64,000 nucleotides of DNA from Fragum whitleyi. Lineage: Eukaryota; Mollusca; Bivalvia; Cardiida; Cardiidae. Of this stretch, positions 18,011-28,990 are shown one piece after another (the first letter of the stretch is position 1; each line of letters begins with the position of its first letter). The notes below the pieces were generated by a model. The model saw nothing but the letters and a program-made list of their open reading frames with translations. It was not told the origin of the DNA and did no database searches. The stretch is taken from the NCBI GenBank assembly GCA_948146395.1, contig OX411546.1:25646449-25710448 (forward strand), in the 5' to 3' direction. Both the position numbers and the translations under genes were made by a program.

Positions 18011-19280
18011 GATGTAATTTAAGACACAGCTCAAGATTTAACAGATCGCTGCTGTCAATAAATAGAGGATATTGAATGAGTGGTCATCTTTAAAAGATAA
18101 AAACGAGGCTGCGCCGAGTTTTTATCTGTTTTACATGGCGAGTATAATAAATTCTGTATTTTGATGAGCACAAATTTTATATTCTGTTTATAAAATGATT
18201 AGAATTTTAGAGAAAAATCGTCAAAATTCTCGAAATTCAACGTTTCCCTTTTCCGCGAAACGCCGTTTGAAAAATGAGGTCACAAAACATAGATTATGAC
18301 GTCATTTTCTCGGTTACGAAATAGCGTTGCTATTCGCTCTGAGCTCATTTGCATAGTTATTCCACTAGTGTAATAACACCCGTGTAATATCAAAAATATT
18401 CAACGGGGTTATTTCACTCCGGCGACGTAGGTCATATTATAAATAATAATAAAAATACTAATAAAATAAAATAAATAGACTTACCAATCAAATCACTAGG
18501 TCATAGCTGGATGAGTTTTGAACAACTGTCATTACCCGCCAATTGCGTTTAAAAATTTCGTGAATGGACGGCTTAAATGTCGTAACTACGAATTTCACGT
18601 CGTCCATTAACGATTATATATTTGTTAGGTTGCAAGCAATTCCTTCTTTTCTCACAACGTTTTCTTTAGAGCTAACTTCCTCGGTTCCTCAAATTATTAA
18701 GTTGTATGAGTGTTCCCTTCAAGGGCAACAATACACAAAGAAAAAAATTTACAAGTTTATAATGTTGTTTTCTTTTCTGGCTAGCCAAAACCCCTTGAAA
18801 AAAGGTCTTATTGTATTTTCTAAGATTGGACGAAATAACAAATACGCACTGTAAGTAAATTTTGATGCAATACAGAAGATGTCAGAAAGGCGCAAACCCA
18901 TTTTGCTCGAGGGAATGCAATAAGATTTGACCACGGGACTTGCTACTCGAGAGATCGAGCAATCGCACGTTCGAGTTAGTACAGTTATAACCATCAAGAA
19001 AAAGGAGAGAGGTGCGTCTGGACCGGATGGCGAGCTCGTATTCGAGTTTTCACCCTCTCGAGGGAACACGAGGCCACTATTTTACCTCCCTTTAATCAAA
19101 TATAGGTATTTGTTTTTGCGTCTACATGGACCAATCAGACACTTTAAGATCTACACCAGCCATTAAAATCGAAGAATAATTTTAACCATTTGAATTGAAT
19201 AATGATCGTCTTGAACGATTTCTAAATGTTTTCTAATGATTTCGGGGCGTCTCTGATCGATTTGACTGAGTGTTTGGAAT

Positions 19281-19283
<3 letters not shown>

Positions 19284-19350
<67 letters not shown>
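19284..19350. repeat. (TAA)n microsatellite
   Basis: About 67 bp of uninterrupted ATA/TAA units, with no coding context. Confidence 0.95.
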
Positions 19351-19352
<2 letters not shown>

Positions 19353-20867
19353 GACTTTATTTAAAGAGGCTGCATATTTGGTTTCCCAATCTTCCAAATG
19401 GGCCTCAAATGAATGAATGGAGCGCTGAGTGAATGATTAGGAATGTATCTGATCGGAACAAGTGTCTGTACATGATCATATTTTCAGACATTTCAACCAG
19501 TGTGGCTCTAGGATTCTTGTTGTTGTTTTCCACAAAAACCAAGTAAAAAGCAGGCTAATCAGAAGCCCGTTTTATTTAATATCTTACGGCAAAATTAATC
19601 CTAAGTCAAAAACTCAATTCGTACCTAGTGTTTTCATTAATTGTTAGATTCTGCCTAGCAATATCTCCTTGGAATCGTCTTACGCAAAAAGTGATCGTAA
19701 GATGTTTAGTTAAACAAGCCCCAGGAAAAAATAACAGAAATAGATGCACACTGAAACGAAGTTCTAAAGGTCCACCTTACATTTGCTTTAACTGATCATT
19801 TGTGTAGACATTTGTTGAAGATTTCTTTATTTTTATGTGAATATCTGTTCGTTTTGGCTCATCATAAAAAAAAGGATTCGAAAAGTTTTCCATAGTTTCT
19901 GTTAAATACGAGAACCCTCACACATTTAAGAGAAATTACCAAATTTCACTTTCACAAATACTCGGAACTTAATCGAATAAGTGACAAACTTCATCGCCTT
20001 TTGCATCAATGTTATTCAGATTATTGAAGAAATATCGTTGTGATTGCCTTCTTTCTCATACAAGCTTAAAATGTTAGAATTACCCCATCTACCAATGTTA
20101 ATTCTAAAATCATGGGTATCCTTGAATACAAGTTTACAAGTTTATTGAAGAAACAAAAGACAAAATGTCTATCATGTACATATACATAATAACAACAGTT
20201 GTGCAATTTCAAAAAGGTTCACAAAAGAAAATTAGCGGTCGTTATCTATTAAAAAATAATGTAGATAAATATTGAGTTCGGAGAAAAGTTAGACTGGTTG
20301 TTCTATAACTTTTCACTGGGTAACCTACCTATAATATAGTTGTTGCAGTGTTACATATAAAGATTTATCAAAGAATATCTTATATAGGATGTAAGAACAT
20401 ATTCTTATTATGAAATATTTTTCTATATTGTTGTTAATACTATTTCCCCTGCTATACGCGATTCTCACAACTATAGCTTTTACATATTGTAACTTTCGCT
20501 GTTTTTAGTTAAAAATGAATTTAATAATATCCTTATCTTTTCTATTCATAGGAATGAATAGCAAAGTTAAGACAAAAGAAAATGAAAATATCTCTATACG
20601 AGGGTACTTAAAGGAAAAATAAAAATGTCCACGTCATTCTTTCTTGTTCGAAATTCGAAATAACAAGCGAAGAAATGTGGAGACTATGTATATTACAAAA
20701 AAAAAAAAAAAAAAGGTTACCCCAAATTTAAATTTGAAAGGAATCATTAGCATACTAATGATAGGGGAAATTCATTAGAATAAATAAATTATTTTATTGA
20801 TAATGATGATAATAATAATAATTTTGCATTTAGTAACAGTTTAAGTATAAACAACTCTGCAATAGTG

Positions 20868-21784
20868 TATAGTCCGTTTGACTTCTATATGGACCAACGT
20901 TTCGCCGAAAATCTCAGAAATTAATAAATGAAACGCATATTTTTCTTGTCATATCATTTTTTCCAGCTAATACCATGACGAATTTTGTTTTTCGGAATTT
21001 TCGAATGTAAAATAATGTTTTTGTCCGTCCGTCTACATGTTAACTTTCAGCATTTCATACCTACTTGTTACTGTATTAAACGGAACAGCGAATTGTATAA
21101 CAAAAAATAGTACTGATTTGCATAGGGGCCGAGTCAAAAGAGAAAGATTTTAAGTGAATTGTATTACTATAAGATCGAGTTTTTCAATATAATTAAGTTT
21201 GTCTAAGATTTTTGCTACCGTTGGAAATCAAATTTGTGTATATTCTCTCTTTCTTCAGAAACTTTTTGACCAGATAATTGATTATTGATTTTATTCATTC
21301 TGAGATGAACCCTATATTTACATGTTAAGACCAATCAAAAAGCATTATTAAACGAAGTAGTTGGGAATTTCACGAGGAAATCTTGATGAAAAGGCGAGTA
21401 CTAACGGTCAAAATCACGTGCTTTTTAAGTTTAAGATGACATGACCGTCGATATGCTAATTAGCATGTCCAAATAAGGAATAATGGACATTTCATCTGTC
21501 AAAAGTTTAGTATAAAACCACGTGTTTTTACTATATATGTTGACATTTTCTTATTATTGAACAGCCTCCATCACCCCTCGTGTTTAAGAACGGATAATGC
21601 GAAAATATTAACATTAACTAGATAGACAACATCATTATTTTGAAATCATTTTATTTTCAAAAAATATTTTTTGGAATGGTATTAAGCTGAAATTAAGATT
21701 TTACTACATACAAATCATTTATTCAAACGCAATTTTATGTAATTGATGAAAAGGTTGGTCCATATAGAAGTCAAACGGACTATA
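20868..21784. mobile_element. ~917-bp non-autonomous TIR element (family 4), complete
   Basis: The termini are perfect inverted repeats: TATAGTCCGTTTGACTTCTA followed by TATGGACC at the left, and the reverse complement at the right. The outer bases TATA are compatible with a TA target duplication, as in Tc1/mariner-like elements. A second complete copy in the opposite orientation lies at 51520-52432, and a left-end fragment at 30613-30845. No long ORF is present, so any transposase must come from elsewhere. The right end abuts a LINE 3' fragment, which it may have entered. Confidence 0.88.
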
Positions 21785-22250
21785 GTAGGTTTTGAATTTA
21801 AGTATGGATAAATATCAGATGATATTTGTTGATGATAAAAGATTGACTAGGAGATTAGGGGTAAAGAGATTGTTTTCTTAATTCAAAGCTTTTTAGGATA
21901 TAAATACCGAGAAATTCCGTTGTCTTTTTTTGGTTGCATTTCAATAATTCTATAAATTTTTGCATACTGGGTCTTGACCAATAGTACTTTTTTATATAAA
22001 CCTTCCTCAAATCAATGTATAAAGGACATTCTAGAATGAAATGGTATTCGTCCTCCAGTAAATTACAAAGTCTGCATGTTCTATTTGATCTCAAAGTTAA
22101 CGGTTTCGTCCATCTCCCGGTTTCAATTTCAAGTTTATGACTAGATAATCTAAGTTTTGAAATAGCGGCTCTAATTTTTTTTCGTTTTATTGAGTCTAAA
22201 TAAGATTTAAAATCAAAAGACCGGATAGCATTGTACATGTACCCGTCAAA
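21785..22250 (-). pseudogene. 5'-truncated LINE fragment: C-terminal zinc-finger part of a reverse transcriptase ORF
   Basis: The open frame 22238-21855 (minus) encodes a C-terminal LINE segment: basic KRKKIRAAISKLRLSSHKLE, then CRLCNLLEDEYHFILEC (a Cys-Cys-His-Cys finger), then a Tyr/Lys-rich end. It resembles the fragment at 38919-39596 in the order of motifs. The polymerase and endonuclease domains are missing, as expected for 5' truncation during reverse transcription. It is bounded on the left by the end of the TIR element. Confidence 0.8.
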
Positions 22251-23079
22251 TTCGTAGCTTTCTTAAAAAAATACAGGATAATATAAATTGGAGTTTCTCT
22301 CTGAAAGATTTTTCTAACACTATTTGACTATATTCAGATACCAAAGGAAATATTACTTTTTCAGTAAAAACTAAGTGAAACTAAGTTCCCGTTTAGAAGT
22401 TCGGTTCAGTGTACTTCGATAGAGCGCATTTACAATGAATTTGAAAAAAAATGCTCAGACCATCCTTGGGCATAGAGCTTTCTTAAGTATTCACTATCGT
22501 TATGTTCCCGACTATCCCCGAACAATCCGCGACGCGATCCGATTTACTGCAATATATCGCGATATTGTCCCGAATGGTACTCTGAGTTATGGAGCTCAGT
22601 TAAAACGAAATAGTGCGACGTAGACCGTATCACACGATTTCTTATACGATGGACAAATATTTAGTGCGACGAGTGCCGAAGGATCGCGATCGACAAAAAG
22701 TTTTATTTATTCCAAGATTTTGTTCCGATTTCGAAAGCTGCGCATAAACTTCCATAATTGATAGGAGATAACAACAACACCAAAACCAGTCGCAGAGTGA
22801 TTATTTTTCAAACAGGCGGTGCCATTAATTATTGCACATTGTCGTTACATTTTTTTGGCATTTTAAGATGATAAAAAAGAGTATCTGTGCCAAATGGCTG
22901 AGTTTAGATGCTCGATAGAAGAGGCAAATTTGTTAGAGCTGACGATCTTTTTATCGGAGACTCTTTTTTTGCATGTGTCGCAATGTATCGAAGTACATAC
23001 AAAGGACATCGTGAAAATAAGAACTGAATGAAAAAATCGAAATTTAACTTGCACATTGATTCTTTTCGGACTTCTATCA

Positions 23080-23130
23080 CTAATGGGTTGATGAAATGTT
23101 GAAAGCGGCGTTAAACTCCATTCAATCAAT
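23080..23130 (+). mobile_element. SINE tail fragment with internal deletion
   Basis: TGGGTTGAT is joined directly to GAAATGTTGAAAGCGGCG and the ATCA-repeat tail. The middle of the SINE is missing. It is absent at the equivalent place in duplication unit B, so it arrived after the duplication or was lost there. Confidence 0.75.
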
Positions 23131-23612
23131 CAACTTTTCGGAATTCGCAGTACAACGGGATGACATCCCAACTCTTCGCAGTTCATCTGTGCAGGTCGGC
23201 GTGGCTCGAGGAGCTATTCGCGTAATTCGTCGTAGTTCGCAAGAATCGGGACTACTCGTTGTATATTGTCATTATTTTGAATTGCTTGCCAAAGCAGGCG
23301 CGCCCATTCTGTTCCCGAAAAATGCAGAAGGCACGAAAAACGTAGATTTTTCTTCTACGAACAAGGACGACGTACATGCACATCGAGAAACGCAGATCTC
23401 GGTACGCAAAAATTTAGTACGTTCAGAATGTTGATATTTTTGCTCAGATTTATTTTTGACCTCAATTTCATGCCAATTCCAGTTATGATTCGGACTCTCT
23501 GGAAGCAAGCCAAATAAAAACCGTTTTTGAAAATTTTGAAATCGAGCTCTGTTGGATCGGGGGTAAGCTAGAAAATGAACAAGTCAGAATATAATAGAAA
23601 TGATTGTTATGA

Positions 23613-23618
23613 TTTATT
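23613..23618 (-). terminator. candidate poly(A) signal of HES-A, conserved in HES-B
   Basis: AATAAA on the minus strand within GAGAAAATAAATCA. The same hexamer in the same context occurs at 34742-34747, downstream of HES-B. Subtracting the ~320-bp MITE from A, both lie about 220-260 bases after the stop. Confidence 0.5.
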
Positions 23619-23746
23619 TTCTCCAATAACTAACAACAAACTCTTAACAGGCAACAACAAAGTCTGGCTATCGATTCTGTTTACCTTGCTGAATGCCACA
23701 TGCAACACAATGGAAGAACGATGAAGACATTAGTAATTTTACACAT

Positions 23747-24068
23747 TTATCTTATAACTATACAAATATCCGTGTGATAACATCCCGTATGATATTTTTT
23801 ATGATATCACATAGTTATTTTTAGAACAATGATATAATGTGGTCATTTTTAGTAACTTGCATTTCTGTTAGAAACATCTACGAAAACAGGACAAATAGAG
23901 GTTATAAGATAAATAAAATACGTACTTAGTGTATTGTATGAAAAAATATCCAACTCGTTTGTGAGAATTGATAATTGTCTCGGCAGAGCCTCGACAATGA
24001 TCAATTCTCCCAATCTCGTTTGATATTTTTTCTCAAACAAAACACTAAGTATGTATTATATATTTATC
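23747..24068 (+). mobile_element. family-1 MITE inserted in the HES-A 3' region
   Basis: HES-B has a continuous sequence here ('ttttacacattctttaac...'). In HES-A, 'ttttacacatt' is followed by the MITE, which ends TATATATTTATC. TTATC occurs at both borders and may be the target-site duplication. This dates the insertion after the HES duplication and gives one of the cleanest boundary definitions of the family. It probably lies in the transcribed 3'UTR. Confidence 0.85.
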
Positions 24069-24153
24069 AACGAGAAGGATTTGACCGACGGTCACGTCTC
24101 ATATAAGTCTTTAAAGATCATTCAAATTGAGTCCAATTCCACAGTTTCTCACG

Positions 24154-26298
24154 TCAATTCCATGGCCTCCATGTTGTTTCTTGAATCACGTGACCAATCA
24201 TGTCTTCACTTCCGGTACCAATCCTCACTGTTTGTCGGTCCTCTTTCGCGTGGTATGGTGGAGAGTCCATTAAAGATGACACGGACATATCTTCTGCTGA
24301 TTGATTCTGTGAACTTGATGGCGACGATAATCTATCCTCTGAAGAAAAAGTCGATCTTGAAGAATCGCTGAATGACATGAAGGATTCTTCACAATTAAAG
24401 AGTCTGCCCTCAGGGGACGTAACAATGCTATATTGTATCGGAGATACTCCATTAACTAACGGTTCGGTAGGAGCTGTGGATGTAGGGTAAATCCTGTAAG
24501 GTGTTGACATGTTTGGAAATACCGGTGCTGCAATACTCGCCTCTCTTCTAGCAGACAGGTGAAGATGCCGGTTTAGCTCTTGAAGACGGCTTCCGTCTAA
24601 AAGTCCATCGGAAATCAGAAATGAAGTCACGTGATGGGCACAATCTTGAAATCCTGCAGCATACGACTTCCTCTTGTCGGCCGCCATGGCGATAGGTTTT
24701 TGATGGCGTAGTTTTGTAAGATGACACACTGTTAGTTCTAGAATGTCGGCTTTGTCCACACGGGTCATTGGTGCCACCTGCAATATTTAAATGGCATTGA
24801 AATTAGTTTGAAAATGTAGATATTCAAATAAAACTTTTAGCAAAGCAATTGTAATATTCTGTAGAAACCTTAGATTGGTGCACCTCTTTATTTCCTCCAG
24901 TTTATGAAGATTTACAACAGACAGACACACCAACAAACATACAAATTACATAAATACAAAATACGAAAATAACATATGACATCGAATTTTGATTTGTTAT
25001 GACCCCTTCTAAAACTTTTAAAGATGCAATATAATTCAATTATCTATGTATTCATTTAATGATTTATCAATCAATATTTTTCGATCTGGCGTCTAAAACA
25101 TAGTTTAAATTAAATGCACCAATTTGAGAAAAAGGTAAAAGTGTATGCATTCTTACACATATTTTGACATCGTCTCACGGTCTGTTCAATTCACAACCCC
25201 CATAACTACGACTCTGAAAAATTTCTAATTACGAAACTTCTGAATTAGAAGATATGTGTTTTTGTTCTGTGTATACTTACATTTTGTTTGATGGTATCGT
25301 CAATCAAGGCCCGTAACTGTTTTATACTTTGATTCATACGTTCTCGCCTTTTCTTCTCGATCAGAGGCTTTCTTATCTGGAATGAACGAACGAATGAATG
25401 AATGAATGTATGAACGAAATAACGAACGAACGAGTGAACGAACGAACAGGAGAATGAATGAATGAATGAATGAATGAATGAATGAATGAATGAATGAATG
25501 AATGAATGAATGAATGAATGAATGAATGAATGAATGAATGAATGAATGAATGAATGAATGAATGAATGAATGAATGAATAACTTAACGAATGGATGAATG
25601 CATTTTAAATCCATCGTTATTCATTTAAACTTTCCTTTATCCACTCTTATTACTTAAGTCAGAGTGAAATTCTTCTTGAATTTTTTTTTTTTTTTTTTTT
25701 TTTGGTTTCATACCACAGGACGATTTTTCAAAGTTCAGTTGAAAAAAAGAAGGCTAATGTGAAAAACAATCGAATCTTAAAAACAAAAACTTTGCAAGTT
25801 TGCATGATTCTTGTATTTAAATGATCCCTTCCAGTATTTTTTATTTATTATTTGTATTCATAATTATGACATTACATATTCTTAATTTCACAATCGTATT
25901 AACGATGAGCGTACAAGAAGTTAGTTTTCACACAGAATAATAATTCGATAGTTTCTATAACTTCTGTTTTACCCAGAAATATTTAGGCTTTAAGATATAT
26001 CTAAAAAATGTCTCAAGGTAGAAGACCCGTAAAAGTTCGGCAACCTTCCTGAACTAATAATCTTTCACAATGTTGACCGAGGTTTCCTAATGAAATCATA
26101 AGGAAACCTCGGTTAACATTGTTTAATCTCATTACTTCCGAAATGTTGAGGAACTATTACTGGTCCAATACCGTTAAATTTAGTTATGAATACTTGTAAT
26201 TATTTTATGCATTGAGTATAAAACAGAAATGAATTATGAAATACCTTTCTTAGATAAGTGCCGTCGCTAGAAGGTAGAGATTTGTTTGTTCCAACCAT
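24154..26298 (-). CDS. HES-A: Hes-family bHLH-Orange transcriptional repressor (3 exons, 257 aa)
   Basis: Coding exons on the minus strand are 26298-26245, 25376-25281 and 24777-24154 (18, 32 and 207 codons plus stop), with GT-AG borders and two phase-0 introns. The basic region is RKPLIEKKRRERMN (residues 20-33) with the proline typical of Hes proteins. The helix-loop-helix runs to about residue 75. The Orange domain is at about 88-125 (YAAGFQDCAHHVTSFL) and a Ser/Pro-rich linker follows. The C-terminus is WRPW plus one Asn, the Groucho/TLE-recruiting tetrapeptide. Proteins of this family bind N- or C-type E boxes as dimers and repress transcription in the nucleus, often downstream of Notch. 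The basic region looks closest to Hes5-like members, but orthology needs a tree. Exon 2 is preceded by a (CATT)n microsatellite. The whole gene is duplicated as HES-B. Confidence 0.95.
25381..25580. repeat. (GAAT)n microsatellite abutting the HES-A exon 2 acceptor
   Basis: About 200 bp of GAAT/GAAC repeats. On the transcribed strand they read CATT...CATTCCAG directly into exon 2, so the repeat supplies the polypyrimidine tract. HES-B has a shorter version at 36075-36113, and the pseudogene remnant one at 27650-27770. Confidence 0.95.
26020..26190. mobile_element. fold-back element (family 5) in HES-A intron 1
   Basis: The central inverted repeat is CAATGTTGACCGAGGTTTCC / GGAAACCTCGGTTAACATTG. 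The outer arms 'gacccgtaaaagttcggcaacctt' and 'aaatgttgaggaactattactggtcc' are also complementary, so almost all 170 bp fold back. Copies sit at the same place in HES-B (36520-36670), twice in the remnant (28356-28757), and alone at 29990-30135. Confidence 0.8.
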
Positions 26299-26398
26299 AT
26301 TTGCAGATTTTTTTTTTTCCTTTTCTTATAATACTTCTAAATTACCGGTTATAGTTCAACTCAGAAAGCTGAATGACCTCTCCTCTTATTTTTCGGTT

Positions 26399-26404
26399 TT
26401 TATA
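26399..26404 (-). promoter_or_regulatory. TATA box of HES-A (conserved in HES-B), with a CACGAG box upstream
   Basis: The minus strand reads GCATATAAAAACCG about 100 bases before the ATG; the same sequence occurs upstream of HES-B at 36898-36891. About 30 bases further upstream a + strand CACGAG (26431-26436; 36925-36930 in B) matches Hes-type N/C-box sites and could mediate auto-repression. That role is inferred. No good Su(H) consensus (GTGGGAA) was found near it. Confidence 0.6.
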
Positions 26405-28155
26405 TGCGTTCGAAATTCTAAAATCTTTGACACGAGTACGATCAATCAAGGATGTCTTTAATTGATATTTCTTTATTTGATGTCACTTGACCAAACAATT
26501 AGCGAGAAAGTGTGTCTAAAGTTAGAGTAATAATGTGCTGTACGTTTCCTTAAAGACAATGCCCGTGGTCATCTTAATTACTTTAATCACTACAAATTGA
26601 TCGTTCTTTAATTGCCATCATTTGAGCAAACAATTAAATGAGTGAGTGAGTCTGTCTTCGAAAACAGTTACTCAAATTGATGTCAATTTCTAAAGGAAAA
26701 TGCACAAGTTATAACCTAATTTTAAGTACAGAACAGAATAAATATGTCATTTACACCAAAGTACATTTTTATACAGTATGTATATAATATATACCCTACA
26801 ATGAAGAAAAGGGGATTTTAAACACCGGCTTTACAAAGAAACTTAAACAAAACGAACAGAGAATATAATATATATTTTTTTACGGAATAGATTCGTGCCA
26901 GTTCTTTGTTCATTCTATGTAGGTATGTTGGTTGACGATCAACAGTGCAAAAGCTGGTCGTCCATTCTACCAAAAATCGAGAATGGGTCCTGAACCCAGC
27001 CGCCTTCTGAACCCTAAAACTCATACATTTCATCCGGTAGGAAAAGGTATGTTGTAATGATATAGGCCCTCGCAAACTTTTACGCACTAAACAAGGCGAT
27101 AAAGACTGGGGCCAGTCGCTCTCTGATCTGTGTAGATTTACTGACTATGGGTGGCTAATCTATACCTTGCTATATCATATTTTTTTTCTATATTATACAA
27201 TCTATTACTGACGTCTCCTCTTTTCAAATACTTATTTAACGGAATTATCGTATGAGCCTTTTTACGAATGTAATTACTGTTCATTAGAGTTTTTTTTTAG
27301 CATTTATATGTTGGCCATCATGCAAAGAATCGTTTAATTCTTTTCAATCGGAACTTGTGTTCAACAATCTAGAATATTTGAATTTAATTGTTTCACTTTT
27401 TGAAAAAAAGACAGATATTCTAGAGTTGGGGTTTTTTTCAGGCTAAAGACTACAAATCTGTAGTCATAACATTTTGTAAGTAACTGACAATGTGATTCTG
27501 TAAATAACATCAGAAAATTGACGGTGCTCATGATCTTGGAATGTAACTGAACAAGTTGAAGGAGAGAGTTATGAATAAATTAGGGAGGTGGTATTATTTT
27601 ACCTCCACTTACAAAAAATCTACGAGTTTTTATTTCTTTGTGAGTCTTGAATGAATGAGTGAATGAATGAATGAATGAATGAATTGATGAACGAATGAAT
27701 CAATGAATCAATGAATGAATCAATGAATCAATATTTCAACGAATCAATATTTCAATGAATTAATGAATGAACCACCTAATCCATTATAACTCTTTTAGAC
27801 TTTCCTTAACTTTCCTTTAACTAATGTTATTGTGAAATTCTGTCAAAAGCTTTTTATCACAGGGCAATAATTCAAAGTTCAAATTTAAAAAGAAGATAAT
27901 GCAATAAATAATCGAAGCTTAAAATCAGGAACCTTGCAATTTTGCATGCTCTCTGTTTTTGAATGTCCCGCTCCCGTACATTTATTTTTATTACTCATAT
28001 TCATAATGTGAGATAACATATTCTTAATTTTAAAATCGTGAGTTTGTTAGTTTTCAAAACGAATAAAATTCGGTAGTTTATAAAAGTTTTGTTTTACCAA
28101 TAAATATTTAGGCGTTGTGATAAATATATATATTCATAATGTGAGATAACATATT

Positions 28156-28345
<190 letters not shown>

Positions 28346-28355
28346 GTCTGAAGGC

Positions 28356-28757
28356 AGTTGACCGTTACAGTTCTGCAACCTTTCGAAAAACATGAAATTT
28401 CACAATGTTGACCGAGGTTTCCTAATGAAATCATTAGGAATTCTCGGTTTACACTGTTTAAGGTCATTACCTCCGGAAAGTTGCAAAACTATTATTGGTC
28501 CAATACCTTAAGATTTAGCGGCGAATATTTGTAACTATTTAATATATTTAGTCAGTTGACCCGTTACAGTTCCGCAACCTTTCGGAAAGCATGAAATTCC
28601 ATAATGTTGACCGAGGTTTCCTAATGAAAACATTAGGAATTCTCGGTTAACACTGTTAAAGTTCATTACCTCCGGAAAGTTGCGAAACTATTTTTGGTCC
28701 AAAAATACCTTAAGAATTAGCGGCGAATATTTGTAACTATTTAATATATTTAGTCAC
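28356..28757. repeat. tandem pair of family-5 fold-back elements
   Basis: Two ~200-bp units (28356-28558, 28556-28757) repeat head to tail. Each has the 'gttgaccg.tacagttc.gcaacctttcg' arm, the GACCGAGGTTTCCTAATGAA palindrome and the 'aatatttgtaactatttaatatatttagtc' end. HES-A and HES-B each have one, so the remnant gained an extra copy locally. Confidence 0.85.
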
Positions 28758-28910
28758 AGGGACTCTGTACATAATAAATAAGCCTTATACAATGATTTGG
28801 CAGGGGAAAAATAGAAAATGGTATTTAAATAGTCTATATTTACAAACCATTTTTATTTTTCCTGCCAAGTCATTGTATTGGGTTTATTTATCATGTGCAG
28901 AGTCCCTGTG
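28755..28910. mobile_element. 156-bp palindromic MITE (CACAGGGACTCTG ends)
   Basis: CACAGGGACTCTGTACATAA at the left is answered by TCATGTGCAGAGTCCCTGTG at the right. The arms continue through 'caatgattTGGCAGG' / 'CCTGCCAagtcattg'. A short relative with the same ends is at about 3047-3112. It lies next to the exon-1 remnant. Confidence 0.8.
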
Positions 28911-28990
28911 CAAATTAGTATGTAACAGAAATGAATTATGAAATACCTTTCTTAGATAAGTGCCGTCGTTGGAAGGTAGAGGTTTGTTCA

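Larger units (their letters stand above)
16800..20867. other. intergenic, no recognised gene
   Basis: Holds a family-1 MITE (17690-18010), a (TAA)n tract (19284-19350) and a repeat near 19190-19480 related to 58640-58800 and 30290-30400. No open frame shows a domain. Confidence 0.5.
22640..27650. repeat. segmental duplication unit A (contains HES-A)
   Basis: Homology to unit B (31960-37680 plus 39635-39996/44290-44790) extends beyond the gene. Shared blocks include GTGCCGAAGGATCGCGATCG, the tract before the stop, all exons and introns, and the promoter. It continues upstream through 'gactatgggtggctaatctatacc' to 'tcacgagttttggaatgtaa'. The units differ by independent insertions: a SINE fragment and a MITE in A; several repeats and LINEs in B. 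Confidence 0.85.

Noticed and set aside
26405..26700. Su(H)/CSL sites upstream of HES-A as direct Notch input
   Set aside because: No match to GTGGGAA on either strand was found near the promoter; Notch control remains only a family expectation.
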